DNA of 64,000 nucleotides from Mycoplasmopsis columboralis (GTDB lineage Bacteria; Bacillota_I; Bacilli_A; Mycoplasmatales; Metamycoplasmataceae): NCBI RefSeq assembly GCF_900660675.1, contig NZ_LR215039.1, positions 496,001 to 560,000 of the forward strand, read 5' to 3'. Shown piece by piece: positions 32,943 to 42,432 of this stretch (position 1 is its first letter; each line of letters starts with the position of its first letter). The notes under the pieces were generated by a model. It saw only the letters and a program-made list of their open reading frames with translations, ran no database searches and was not told where the DNA came from. The position numbers and the translations under genes were made by a program.

Positions 32943-33041
32943 GAAAATTTGAATTCCATTTACTATAAGTAAATGAATTTAAGAGTGCTTTTAACGGTAA
33001 GTTAAACTTGACAGCACTTTTTCTTGCTTAAAAGCATACGG

Positions 33042-33059
33042 GTGCGTGTGATCACGCAC
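33042..33059. promoter_or_regulatory. GC-rich hairpin GTGCGTG-TGAT-CACGCAC, candidate oriT element
   Basis: A 7-bp perfect stem that is far more GC-rich than its surroundings, with a 4-base loop and no following T-run, so it is not a terminator. GC-rich hairpins next to repeated boxes are common at transfer origins. The nic-site assignment is inferred. Confidence 0.5.
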
Positions 33060-33144
33060 GAGAAGGGGTTTGCATCATATTTTGTATGCAAGCTAATTTT
33101 CGTATATTTTTTTGAACTTTTTTACTTTTGGTGATTTTCTGGTG

Positions 33145-33150
33145 TATAAT
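33145..33150 (+). promoter_or_regulatory. Outward-facing -10 box at ICE right end
   Basis: TATAAT followed by TTTATTGC, 14 bases identical to the element before the secretion operon (20833-20846). It points out of the ICE. In the integrated state it would run into the bidirectional terminator at 33220; in the circular ICE it would point at the first gene (4389). Confidence 0.55.
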
Positions 33151-33178
33151 TTTATTGCTTAAAGATGTAAATTCTTTT

Positions 33179-33202
33179 ACCACCTAATTTCTTTCATGTA
33201 TC
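33179..33202 (-). repeat. ICE right terminal inverted repeat
   Basis: The reverse complement begins GATACATG and ends AAATTAGGTGGT. It matches the left end (4308-4330) with a perfect 12-base core and a GATA-ATG outer part, with one base of length difference. Confidence 0.75.
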
Positions 33203-33211
33203 AAATTTTAA
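33203..33211 (+). repeat. Right target-site duplication of the ICE (AAATTTTAA)
   Basis: Identical to 4299-4307 and directly abuts the right terminal repeat. The bases that follow (ATTAG) restore the AAT TAG end of pullulanase when the element is removed in silico. Confidence 0.75.
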
Positions 33212-33219
33212 ATTAGAAA

Positions 33220-33241
33220 AGCAGCACAATTTAGTGCTGCT
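33220..33241. terminator. Bidirectional terminator between ABC operon and former pullulanase end
   Basis: AGCAGCAC / GTGCTGCT, an 8-bp perfect stem with T-rich stretches on both strands (CATTTTTT on plus, TTTTCTAATTT on minus). The ABC operon's last stop codon lies in the loop. Before ICE insertion it would have served both convergent transcripts. Confidence 0.8.
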
Positions 33242-33875
33242 CATTTTTTAATGCTTTGAATTTTTTGTTCAAAATAATATCTTTGGTTAAAAATCCATAT
33301 TTTAAACGAGAAACGATAATGATAATCATAACTGTGAAACTTGCAAATAAACAAATTCAAGCAGAAGTATAGTTGATTTTATTGCTTGCAGTAATATCAT
33401 TAACATTAATTAAACTTCCATCCGGACCTTGCAGTTGAATGGTTGTGGAAATTGTTAATTCAGTTGGTTGTAATGCTACTAAAAAGAATAGCATCACAAA
33501 TGCAATTAATGCAAAATATGTAGATATTTGTAATAATTTTGATCCATTAAATAAATTGCTCAAAAGACCATAAATTGACACAATACTTAAAATTAGCACT
33601 AACGCAATTGCTGATATAGCTGTTGAAATTAAACTCAAAAAGATAGTTCTTAATTGAATACTAGTTGAACGTTTTTCTATGATAGCTTGTACTTGCGCAT
33701 CACTAAGACCAGTAAGTTCTTTGCTTAAATTGCTTTTAAGTCATTCTTGTTCATAAACGATTCTATCAAAGAAAGTTTTAATAAGCAAGCTTAATAAAAT
33801 TAAAATAACAACGCTTAAGACAATTACACTTAAAACTAGTATTTTCCGTGATTTATAGCTTCTAAATAAATTCAT
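33231..33875 (-). CDS. Membrane protein, last gene of the maltose-type ABC operon
   Basis: 214 residues with about four hydrophobic segments (VLSVIVLSVVILILLSLLI; IFLSLISTAISAIALVLIL; FALIAFVMLFFLVAL; WICLFASFTVMIIIIV) and an extracellular-type loop between the third and fourth (PDGSLINVNDITASNK). Its ATG overlaps the stop of the ATPase gene (TAATG), so translation is coupled. No family recognised. Together with the unknown membrane genes at 38996 and 41897 it may be an accessory part of this transporter. Confidence 0.75.
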
Positions 33876-35080
33876 TAGTTAATTCTTTTTTGAGTTTGCT
33901 TATCAAAAATATGCATTCTTGAAACATCAAAAGTCAATTGAATATTTTGATAAAGTTTGTATTCTTCATTATTTGAAGCAGTGATGATAAATTCTAACTC
34001 TTCATTGAGTTTAGCTAACACCAATTGATCTTTTCCAATTAATTCGATATTAAAAACAATTGCATCAGTTAAGTGAGAGTTTGAATCTTTAGAGATTTTA
34101 ATATCTTCACTTCTAAAACCAACAACCACTTCTTGACCTTCTTCAAGCAATTTTGCATCACTTTCACTAACGGCTAAAGACAAGCTTTTATCAACTGAAG
34201 TGATTTTTCCGTTGCTATATACAGCATCAAAAGTATTCATTGTCGGAGAACCAATAAATTTGGCCACAAACAAGTTTGCTGGTTTAAAATAAAGTTCTCT
34301 TCCGCTGCCACTTTGTTGAATTGATCCGTCATTAAAAACCACAATTTGATCACCCATTGTCATAGCTTCAAGTTGATCATGAGTAACGTAAATACTTGTT
34401 GTTTTAAGCATTCTATGAATTGAAACGATTTCTCTACGCATGCTTTCACGCAATTTAGCATCCAAATTTGAAAGTGGTTCATCCATTAAAAACACAAGTG
34501 GTTTCCGTGAAATAGCTCTTCCAATAGCGACCCTTTGTCTTTGTCCTCCAGAAAGATCTCTCGGTTTACGATATAAATAATCTTCAATTTTTAAAATTCT
34601 AGCAACATCTTTAACTCTACGATCGATAATATCTTTTCTTTCTTTGGCAATTCTTAATCCAAATGAAATATTGTTATATACGTTCATATGAGGGTATAAA
34701 GCATATGATTGAAAGACCATCGCGATGTTTCTTTCATTTGGTAATAAGTTATTGTATCTTTTGTTGTTAAACAATAAATCACCAGAAGTAATTGAGTTAA
34801 GACCTGCGATCATTCTTAAAAGTGTGGTTTTCCCGCAACCACTAGGTCCAAGAAAAATACAAAATGAACCCGGTTTAATTTCTAAATTAATATCCTTAAG
34901 AGTGTATTTTTCGTTTCCTTCATATTTTTTAGATAAATTCACCAACTTAATGTGAGCACCATTATTTGTGTTGGTAACTTCACCAAGTTCAGTAATCATT
35001 TTATCTAAATCAATTTGCTCAAAGTTGAACTCTTCTTGTTCATGATTTGATTGTAAGTTGTTTTTGTTTCTTTTAAACAT
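33875..35080 (-). CDS. msmK: Sugar ABC transporter ATP-binding protein (MsmK/UgpC/MalK-like)
   Basis: A 401-residue ATPase subunit of a carbohydrate importer. Walker A is GPSGCGKTT (near residue 78), the Q-loop is VFQSYALYPHM, the ABC signature is LSGGQRQRVAIGRA, and Walker B is VFLMDEPLSNLD. The last 120 residues form the MalK-type regulatory beta domain (VVVGFRSEDIKI). An N-terminal extension of about 45 residues precedes the ABC domain, longer than usual. It starts three bases after the MalG-type gene stop. It may also energise the importer at 1-2027, where no ATPase is visible; that is inferred. Confidence 0.92.
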   Translation of the reverse strand: MFKRNKNNLQSNHEQEEFNFEQIDLDKMITELGEVTNTNNGAHIKLVNLSKKYEGNEKYTLKDINLEIKPGSFCIFLGPSGCGKTTLLRMIAGLNSITSGDLLFNNKRYNNLLPNERNIAMVFQSYALYPHMNVYNNISFGLRIAKERKDIIDRRVKDVARILKIEDYLYRKPRDLSGGQRQRVAIGRAISRKPLVFLMDEPLSNLDAKLRESMRREIVSIHRMLKTTSIYVTHDQLEAMTMGDQIVVFNDGSIQQSGSGRELYFKPANLFVAKFIGSPTMNTFDAVYSNGKITSVDKSLSLAVSESDAKLLEEGQEVVVGFRSEDIKISKDSNSHLTDAIVFNIELIGKDQLVLAKLNEELEFIITASNNEEYKLYQNIQLTFDVSRMHIFDKQTQKRIN

Positions 35081-35082
35081 AA

Positions 35083-36030
35083 TTATCCTTTAACTGCTCC
35101 TTCTGAAAGTCCACCAACAATAAATCTTTGTAAGTACATAAATAGTGAAAAGGCTGGAATTGAAGCAAGTAGCGATCCTGCTAAATACGCTCCATAGTGA
35201 ATGTGTTTTGGTTCTGTTTCAATTAAGGTTAAAAGTCCTATAGCTAATGTTTTAGATTCGTTTTCATAAAGAACAAAACGAGGCAAAATAACATCAGTAA
35301 ATGGAATTAAAAATGATCATAATGCCACCATAATTAGGGCAGGACGAATTACCGGAAGTAAGATTTTGAAAAATAACCCTCAGTTAGTACATCCATCAAC
35401 TTTACCTGAATCATCAAGTTCTTGAGAAACGGTATCCAAATAACTTTTGAGCATAAAAGTGTTTGATGATATAGCTCCTCCAGTGTAAATGATAATAAGC
35501 ATGTAAATTGGATTTACTCCCAAACTAGTACCCATTTTAACAATAATAAATAAGGTAATTAATGAAGAAGTGGCTGGAATCATTTGTAGCAACATAATAA
35601 TTGCTAAAGAATATTTTGAACCAGAAAATTTAAAGCGTGAGTATGCATAAGCATTCAGCGCCACTCCTGTGGTAGCAAGTACCATTGTCAAAGTAGCAAT
35701 AATTAAAGTGTTTTTATATCAAGTTCCAAATAAACTTCTTGGACTAGTAAATAAATAAGTGAAGTTATCAAAACCAAATTTAAACGGAGTAATGGCAATA
35801 ATCCGAGGATTATTAACATTAAATGAAGCTGTAATGAGTGAAAAAACAGGGAATAAAATGATAATGGCTCAAAAAATTAATACCAAATAATTAACAAACA
35901 ATCAAGCAATTTCCATTGGAGTTGGGGCTTTAGTGTCCGATTCATTAAAAGTAATTCTTTTTTTAATTTTTGTCTTAGGAGTAGTTTTAATTTTGGTGTG
36001 AATTGGTTTAAAAAACTTTGATTCAGTCAT
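35083..36030 (-). CDS. Sugar ABC transporter permease (MalG-like)
   Basis: 315 residues with six membrane helices and the EAA-loop signature for ATPase contact (YLDTVSQELDDSGKVDGCTN, about residues 205-225). An N-terminal basic segment of about 45 residues precedes the first helix. It pairs with the MalF-type permease encoded directly upstream (2-base gap) to form the translocation pore. A GGAGAGA site precedes its ATG. It has the typical MalG C-terminus ending in a GLSEGAVKG motif. Confidence 0.9.
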
Positions 36031-36032
36031 AA

Positions 36033-38993
36033 TTAATCTCTCCTTGTAATACTTTTAATAAATCCACGTGCAGATACTGAAATGGTTATTAATGAAGCAA
36101 GTGTGGTTAAAGCTGCTGCAAAAGCTTGGTCACTTTCGATTTTAATTGCTCCTTGGGCAATTTTAAACACTCAAGAAATAATAATATCAGTTGTTCCTTC
36201 TTTAAAGACAGTTGCATCTAAATATTCAGGACCTCCACCGGTGAATAAGCTTATGGTAGTAAAGTTATTAAACGCTCCCACAAATTGTCCAATAAGCATT
36301 GGAGCAATCATCATAAGCAATTGTGGAATAGTCAAATATCAAAATAATTGTCGACCTTTGGCTCCATCAATTGAACCTGCCTCATAAATATCACGTGGAA
36401 TTGATTGTAAATTACCTGTAACCAACATGAAAATTCAAGCATACGAAATTCAAGTTTGTACTAAAATCACTAAAATCCGAACTCTAAGTACATTATCAAA
36501 CAATCAGTTAATTGGCTTATCAATTAAGCCAAGAGCCATAAAAATCGAGTTGAAATATCCACTATCTCCACCAGCAAAAGAGTTTTTAAAAAATGTTACA
36601 GTAATAAAAACAGGAATAGCTCATGGAATAATATAAATCAAACGGAATATTTTTTTACCTTTTAAACGGTTATTATTTACTAAAATGGCAATTGCAATCC
36701 CAAGCGCAATTGGTAAAAGTGTTGAAAAAATAGTTCACACAATTGTTCATGAGAAAACTCTAAATAAAGAGGTGATTAAACGATTTTCTCTAAAAATTCA
36801 TCATAGCCCTCATTGTTTAAGTCCAACTCATGATACTTTTTGAGTCACTGGATCATGTAAGTATCCAAAATCAGTAAACGAAATTAAAATTGAGGTAATA
36901 ACAGGTGTAGCCACCACAAAAACCATTAATACTCACCCAAAAAGGGAAATCATTCAGGGAAAACCGCTGGTATTAAGTCAACGTTTAGTTGAAGATCAAT
37001 TACTTGGTCGTAATCCATGTTCTAATGCAATAGCTACTCTACGTGCTCCAATGGCAGAAATACTAAAATATGCTAGCGCAAAAACAAGCAAAATAATTGA
37101 TACAACTCCTCCAAAAAGGTAGTATCTAGCATCTGGTAACACCCCTTGATCGATATTCCTAATATCGGCTCCAAGATCAATTAATCCAAATACTCCACCG
37201 ATTTTACTTCAATACAATCCAAAAGAGAATGGAATAAATCCTAAGTAAAATAGCGCCGAAAAGGCAAGCATTACCGCTCCTTTGGCATACTGTTTAAATC
37301 AAATTAATTCTGATAGACCTGGTAGAATAAATCCTAGCAATGTAGCTCAAATACTGATGTTTTTAATGCATTCAGTTGGAATTGATTTTTGAGCTTCGTT
37401 GATCTTACTTTCAAAAATTTTATAATCAATTTTTTCTTCGGCTTTACGTCTAAAATATAAAGTTCACAAAGTATTTTTGATTCTTGAAACTTCGTTGTTT
37501 AATTTAATATCATTAATTGCTTCTTTGTAAGCAATTTTATTTTCGATTTTTAAATTTTTATAAGCTTGTTTAGAAATTTGTTTTGATTTAAGCTTGTTTT
37601 GTGTTTCTTTTAAAGCATTTTTATATTCTGCTTTAGCATTTGAAGCTTGCTTTTTAAGATTTACTTTTTCTTGTTTAACTAAATTTCTAGTTTGCATAAT
37701 TTTCTTTTGAGCAAGAGTTTGACACTCTTCCAAAAGAAATTTTAATCGAGTTTTATTGGCATCACTTGATAAAGCACTATACGCTTTTCCTGCTTCAATA
37801 TCAAAATGTCCATTATAGGTGTGTGTTTTTAAAAGATTTCCTTTTTGAGTTAAAAATTGTCCTTTGTAAAAGTATTTAATAACTCTTTTAACTCTAATTT
37901 TGTTACTTGATGAAGCCACTTTATTTTTAATTACGTTAAATGTAATTTGTTGTTCATCATTAAAACTATCTACAACTCTTTCAAAATTACTCTCATCGAT
38001 ATGATTTAATTCCAAAAGATTTTCAAGTAAGTAATAAATATCTTTTTGATTTGATTCTGAGATTAACTCATTTAAGTTTTTAAGTTGGATTTGATATTGT
38101 TTTTTTAATGCATTAATTTTTTGAGTTGAAGTTTGTTTAATTATTTTTAAAGCATCTTGATGCTGTTTCTCGCTGTTTTTGATCTCGTTTTTATGCTGAT
38201 TTATTTTTTCATAAAAAGCTTTTTTCTTTTCTAAAATCTCTTCTTTATGAGTGATATATTTTTCATTGTACTCATATTCTGATTTTAAAATTCTTTGTTT
38301 ATAATCAAGCTTAATATCGGCTTTTTCAACTTTGTATTGTTTTTTGAGTGCTTGATGCTTGTTAAGATATTCTTGATAATACTCTTGTTGTTTACTTTGA
38401 AAATAAGCTAATTTTTTTTCAATTTTTTTAACAAAATCTTTAATTATCAATTGCTGTTCCCTTGAATGCGGAGAAATAAATTCATTGGCATATCTACTTT
38501 TAATTGAACGTTTAAAAAGTTTGTAAGATTCGAAAAGTTTTTCTTCTTCAAATTTTGTTTCTTGTTTAAGTTTTAAAAGCAATTGTTCTTTCACTTCTAA
38601 AGAGTCACCAGTATCTTTGAGAGATTTTTGAAAATCTTTAGCATACAAATGTAGTTCTTTTTTTCTACTTTTCAATTTAGCTAATTCAAAATTAATAAAG
38701 TCTTCAAAGGAGCGAGCAAAATTCAAGTTTTTATATTGTTCTTTTAAGACTTTAACTTTATTGATATACGCAACTCGATGACTTGAAAGCTCGCGTTTTA
38801 AATTTGCTTCTAATTTACTTTTTGCTCTTAAAAACAGATCTTTTTCAACTTTTTGTTGAAAATTCAAATCTGCTAACATACGTTGCCCTTTGACTTTAGC
38901 TATGTGTTTATACGCTTTAAGTGTTTTGCCGCTTTCAGATACAACAGGTTCAAATTCTTTACTGTATCAATTGTAAAGTTTTAGCTGTTCCAA
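36033..38993 (-). CDS. Giant sugar ABC permease (MalF-like) with N-terminal coiled coil
   Basis: 986 residues, more than twice the usual MalF length. The first 480 or so residues are a Lys/Glu-rich coiled coil (for example VKVLKEQYKNLNF, QASNAKAEYKNALKETQNK) with no membrane segment. From residue 515 on comes a MalF-type permease with about eight hydrophobic segments, including the EAA-type loop YEAGSIDGAKGRQLFWYLTIPQ. It starts at TTG 38993, 5 bases after AAAGGGGG, overlapping nothing. The coiled coil would lie in the cytoplasm and may organise the ATPase or bind cytoskeleton; that is inferred. The frame is continuous across the junction, so this is one gene. Confidence 0.85.
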
Positions 38994-38995
38994 AC

Positions 38996-39490
38996 TTACC
39001 CCCTTTCCTTTCTCATTTTTTGAATAAATTCGTATTTGTGCACTTTTCGCTTAATAATTAGTTTCACTAAATATACAATCAAATAAATGCTAATAATGCA
39101 CGCTACAATCGTACTGATGCTTCCAAAAGCTTTTTGCAAAGTGTTTAACTCATTAAAATTGCTTATGAAAGGCAAAAATGCCATAGCTAAAAACACGATT
39201 ATTCAAAACATAAAAAAGATATAGCCTGCTTTGAGTTTATATCTTAGAAAATAAATATAAACGCAAAAGAAGACTATAACTAAGGAATTACCAATATATG
39301 ACAATAACTTAGCAATTTTTATATTTTCAATGTGGTGAGCATCATATTTTTGTAATAAGTTATTATCAACAAATGTTGATAGTACTCAAAACATTAATGC
39401 AAAAGTGATTATGCAACACAATGCAATGAGAATATAAAAATCTCTTTTTTGAATATGGATTTTTAACTTAATAAACTTATTATTTGTCAA
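38996..39490 (-). CDS. Membrane protein in maltose-type ABC operon
   Basis: 164 residues with four hydrophobic helices (FYILIALCCIITFALMFWVL; IGNSLVIVFFCVYIYFL; YIFFMFWIIVFLAMAFLPF; ISTIVACIISIYLIVYLV). TTG 39490 is the chosen start, overlapping the binding-protein gene by 11 bases; an internal ATG about 33 codons in is the alternative. It lies between lipoprotein and permease genes. Unknown function; possibly an accessory transporter protein. Confidence 0.68.
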
Positions 39491-41882
39491 AATCAATTAT
39501 TGTTGAGGCACCAGTTTGTTGGTTAATTCCGGCAGTTACTTGTGTGTATCTTTGATTTAGTTGTTCAGCAATTTTACTTTGGAATCACATTAAATCTTTA
39601 TTAGCAGCAGTTTCTTTAGCAATCGCATCCAAGAATGTTGCATTTCCAAATGTTTGGTTGTTTCAGTTATCTCAAAGGTTAGCTCCTAAAATTGGATTTG
39701 AGTTATCAATACGGTTACTTTGGAATTTGATTACACCAAGACCACCCTCGCTAATTTGTCTATTTGAAGAAAGGACCTCAAGTAACTTATCAAAACTTAA
39801 TGTTTTAAGGAAATTGTTGACTTCTGTTTGTATTCTTGCAACGGTAACACCTTCAGGAAGTTCTGATTTTTCAATTTTTGTAATTTCAGCTTTAATAAAC
39901 ATTTCTCATAAAGCTTGGTTTACATAGTTATTTAAATATAATCTTGCAGCTTTTTTAATTACATCATCTGCAGCTGGAGTAGATGCTGTTTCTTTAATAA
40001 ATGTAAGCGCTGCGTTTTCTACTTTAACGTATTCTTCCTCTAATTTATTAGCTTCTAATGCTTTTACCAATGAATCAACTAGTGCTTTTTTATCATCATT
40101 TTGGTCACCATCAGCTCCAAAAATAGTTTTTTCAATTTTTCTTAAATGAAGACCTTCTCCTCCTCCCAAGGTTGCTTTATATTTAGCTAAGGCCTCATCT
40201 TTTAAAATTCCAGTTGAAATTCATCATGAATCTTTTTTAGGAGACTCAAAAGTTGAAAGAGTTTTTCCATACATTGCTGCTAAAGCATTTCTAAGACCAG
40301 TTTCTTCTTTTAAAGTTTTTACAAAATCAGCTTTAGATTCAGCACTAATTTTTGGAACTCCAGTAATTGTGCTGTTATTTGAAAATGACTCAGATTTTAA
40401 AATATTCGCATCTGCAATTGCTTCATCAGTGTTATTGTTTTTAACTTCTCATTGATAAAAAGGAGTTAAATTAGCACTATTACCAACTTCTACTATTGAA
40501 GCAAGTCCTTGAAGCAATTCTTCATGTGAGTTATATCCTAAGCTCTTGTAGAATTGTTGGTATTTAGTTGCAGTAGCTTCTGAATTAGCTAGAACTTTTT
40601 GCTTAATTTTCTCTTGAGCTGCTTTAGTAAATTGTACTTTTGAATCTGCTTTGAAGTATTCAAAGTTTGGTTCTGTTTGTAAAGCAATTTTAATAACTTC
40701 AATTAAAGCTCTTTTTCTATCTGGAGACGCATTTGCGTTTCTGTTGTTAATTAAGTAACTTCAAGCTCCTGAAGCTTGTCTATATTCATAATCATCTGTA
40801 GTGTTGATTACATTAAAGAAACTTTTTGCTCCACCTGTATTTTCAGATGTTTGTAAGTCTCATGTTCCAATGATTGCATAATCAATTTTTCCTTGTTTCA
40901 TGAGTTCAAAAATTTTGTTTTGAACTTGACCCATGTCACTAACTAGTACTGCTTTTAAATCTTCTTGTGTGATTCCTTTTTTAGCTCAAACAGTTTCTTG
41001 ATATTGTTCAGGTGTTTTTAAGTAAGCTGCTTCATAAATTGGGAAGTACAATCTTGAAGCTACATCTAAAGCAGTTCTGAATTCTTTTTTGTATTTGTTG
41101 TCAGCGCTTTCTTGGAATCCTGATACTGTTTTGGCATTATTTGGGTATAAAATTTTTGACATTAAATCTTCAGTAAGATTTTCTTGCTGTTGAAGTTTTC
41201 TAAACACTCCACCTAAAATTCCGTTTCCATACCAAAAATCTTGTAAACGAATAATCGCTTTTCCGGCTTTAACTAATTCTTCAAGACTATCTGTATCTTG
41301 ATTATTAAGTTCTTTTCTTGCTTCATCAGCAGTTTTTGTAGAAGCAAGAACTATACCTTCAACATTGTGTCTAAGCGCGAATAATCTACTTTCTAATTTA
41401 GTATTTGCTCCAGTTCCGGTTTTACCAACTACACTACCGAATTTGACCATATCGGCTTTTTCTTCATCGGTTGCTCCAATTACCGCACCAATTTCTTCTA
41501 AAATATTTGGTTCAAATTGTTTTAATTCAACAACTGCTTTTTTAACAGCTAAATCAATGACTCTATCTTGTGGAGCATAGAAAATATCAGGAACTGATTC
41601 ATCGGTAATTCCGACATCAGTGTTAACTGCATCAAAAACGTTTTTGGTGATTGTTTTGATTTTGTACCCTTTTTTAGCAATATCTGTTTTATTATAAAGT
41701 TCAACTACTTTTTTATAAAAGTTTTCTTGAGCACCATCTACTGCAATGATAATTTCTTTACTATCATTATATTTAGTTCCTGATCCGCCTCCAGTTGTAT
41801 TATCACAAGCTACAGCTACAGCTGATGCACCAAGTCCACTCATAATTAATGATGAAGTAAGTAATAATTTCTTTTTAAACAT
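39480..41882 (-). CDS. Maltose/maltodextrin-type substrate-binding lipoprotein
   Basis: 800 residues with signal peptide and lipobox AVAVAC (Cys about residue 26). The N-terminal 350 residues match extracellular solute-binding proteins (EIIIAVDGAQENFYKKVVELYN; SVPDIFYAPQDRVIDLAVK), a MalE-like pattern. It is nearly twice the usual size; the extra C-terminal part (for example GGLGVIKFQSNRIDNSNPIL) has no obvious domain. Placed before the MalF, MalG and ATPase genes, it is the capture subunit. Alpha-amylase encoded upstream would release its ligand. The ligand assignment is inferred from context. Confidence 0.88.
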
Positions 41883-41896
41883 TTTTTCTCCGTTTT

Positions 41897-42355
41897 CTAT
41901 TCAAACACAATCTCGTTTTTAATATAACCTCAAATTGAAAAAATCAAGGATAAAGGAAGTAGGCATAATAAATTACTGATAATGCAACAAATATTCACTC
42001 ACTTGGCTTTTTCAGTTTTAGAATAAATATAACCTAAATGAATTGACATTAAAATAGTTACGATTCATGAAAAAACCGCTACAATTAAAAGTAATCTAGC
42101 TTCAAAAGTCTTTATTTGATCAATAAATTCTTTCAGATGTTCCTTATTGTATAAATCAAAATTGTATTTTCTTAAAGAGTTTAATAATATGATTAAGGTT
42201 AAAAACATCATGAAGTTGGCAAAAATAATAAATAAATATTCGATTATTTTAGGTAAAAATTTGCGTTCTAATGGTCTTTTACCTAATAACAAAAATCTCA
42301 TTCTTGTTCCAAATGAGATTTTTTTATTACGCTTGCCAAACCCATTATTTTTCAT
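41897..42355 (-). CDS. Membrane protein, first gene of the maltose-type ABC operon
   Basis: 152 residues with four hydrophobic segments (YLFIIFANFMMFLTLIILL; LLLIVAVFSWIVTILMSI; VNICCIISNLLCLLPLSLIF) and a basic N-terminus. AAGGT precedes the ATG, and a TATAAT at 42373-42368 serves as -10. The operator palindrome lies about 63 bases upstream of that -10. Unknown family; position suggests a role with the transporter. Confidence 0.72.
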
Positions 42356-42367
42356 ACCTTATAATAA

Positions 42368-42373
42368 ATTATA
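42368..42373 (-). promoter_or_regulatory. -10 box of the maltose-type ABC operon
   Basis: TATAAT on the minus strand, 12 bases before ATG 42355, downstream of the palindrome at 42436-42447. Confidence 0.55.
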
Positions 42374-42432
42374 AAATATTCTAAATTGCCCTAAAAATCA
42401 TTTCCACATTTTTTCCAGTTATTCTTATTTGC

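Larger units (their letters stand above)
32721..33178. other. Non-coding right-end region of the ICE
   Basis: About 460 bases without a plausible gene. It holds three direct copies of TGCATACAA (32894, 32913, 32934; spacing 19 and 21 bases), an inverted copy at 33082-33090, a degenerate copy at 32882, an AGTGC/GCACT hairpin with trailing T-run (about 32983-33023), a GC-rich hairpin at 33042-33059 and an outward-facing TATAAT at 33145. This is regulatory or replicative DNA: a transposase-binding end, a replication or transfer origin, or several of these. Confidence 0.6.
4308..33202 (+). mobile_element. Mycoplasma integrative and conjugative element (ICE), about 28.9 kb
   Basis: The boundaries rest on imperfect terminal inverted repeats (4308-4330 and 33179-33202, with a perfect 12-bp AAATTAGGTGGT core) flanked by 9-bp direct repeats. 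Contents match the known mycoplasma ICE family, which moves through a DDE transposase instead of a tyrosine integrase: transposase at the right end, TraG/VirD4, TraE/VirB4, a VirB6-like membrane protein, a pilin-like protein, SSB and lipoproteins. Nearly all genes run left to right. The element lies between convergent pullulanase and ABC transporter genes. Three genes carry in-frame TAA codons, so autonomous transfer is doubtful, although the transposase is intact. Confidence 0.9.

Noticed and set aside
33009-33014. TTGACA as a -35 promoter box
   Set aside because: No TATAAT-like sequence lies 16-19 bases downstream.
32894-33090. CRISPR array
   Set aside because: Only 9-base repeats with about 11-base gaps and no cas genes; too short for CRISPR.
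4319-33190. ICE ends placed at the 12-bp perfect repeat only
   Set aside because: Flanks there (AGATGCAA and CTTTCATG) do not match as a target duplication, while extending the repeats outward to 4308 and 33202 meets identical 9-mers on both sides.
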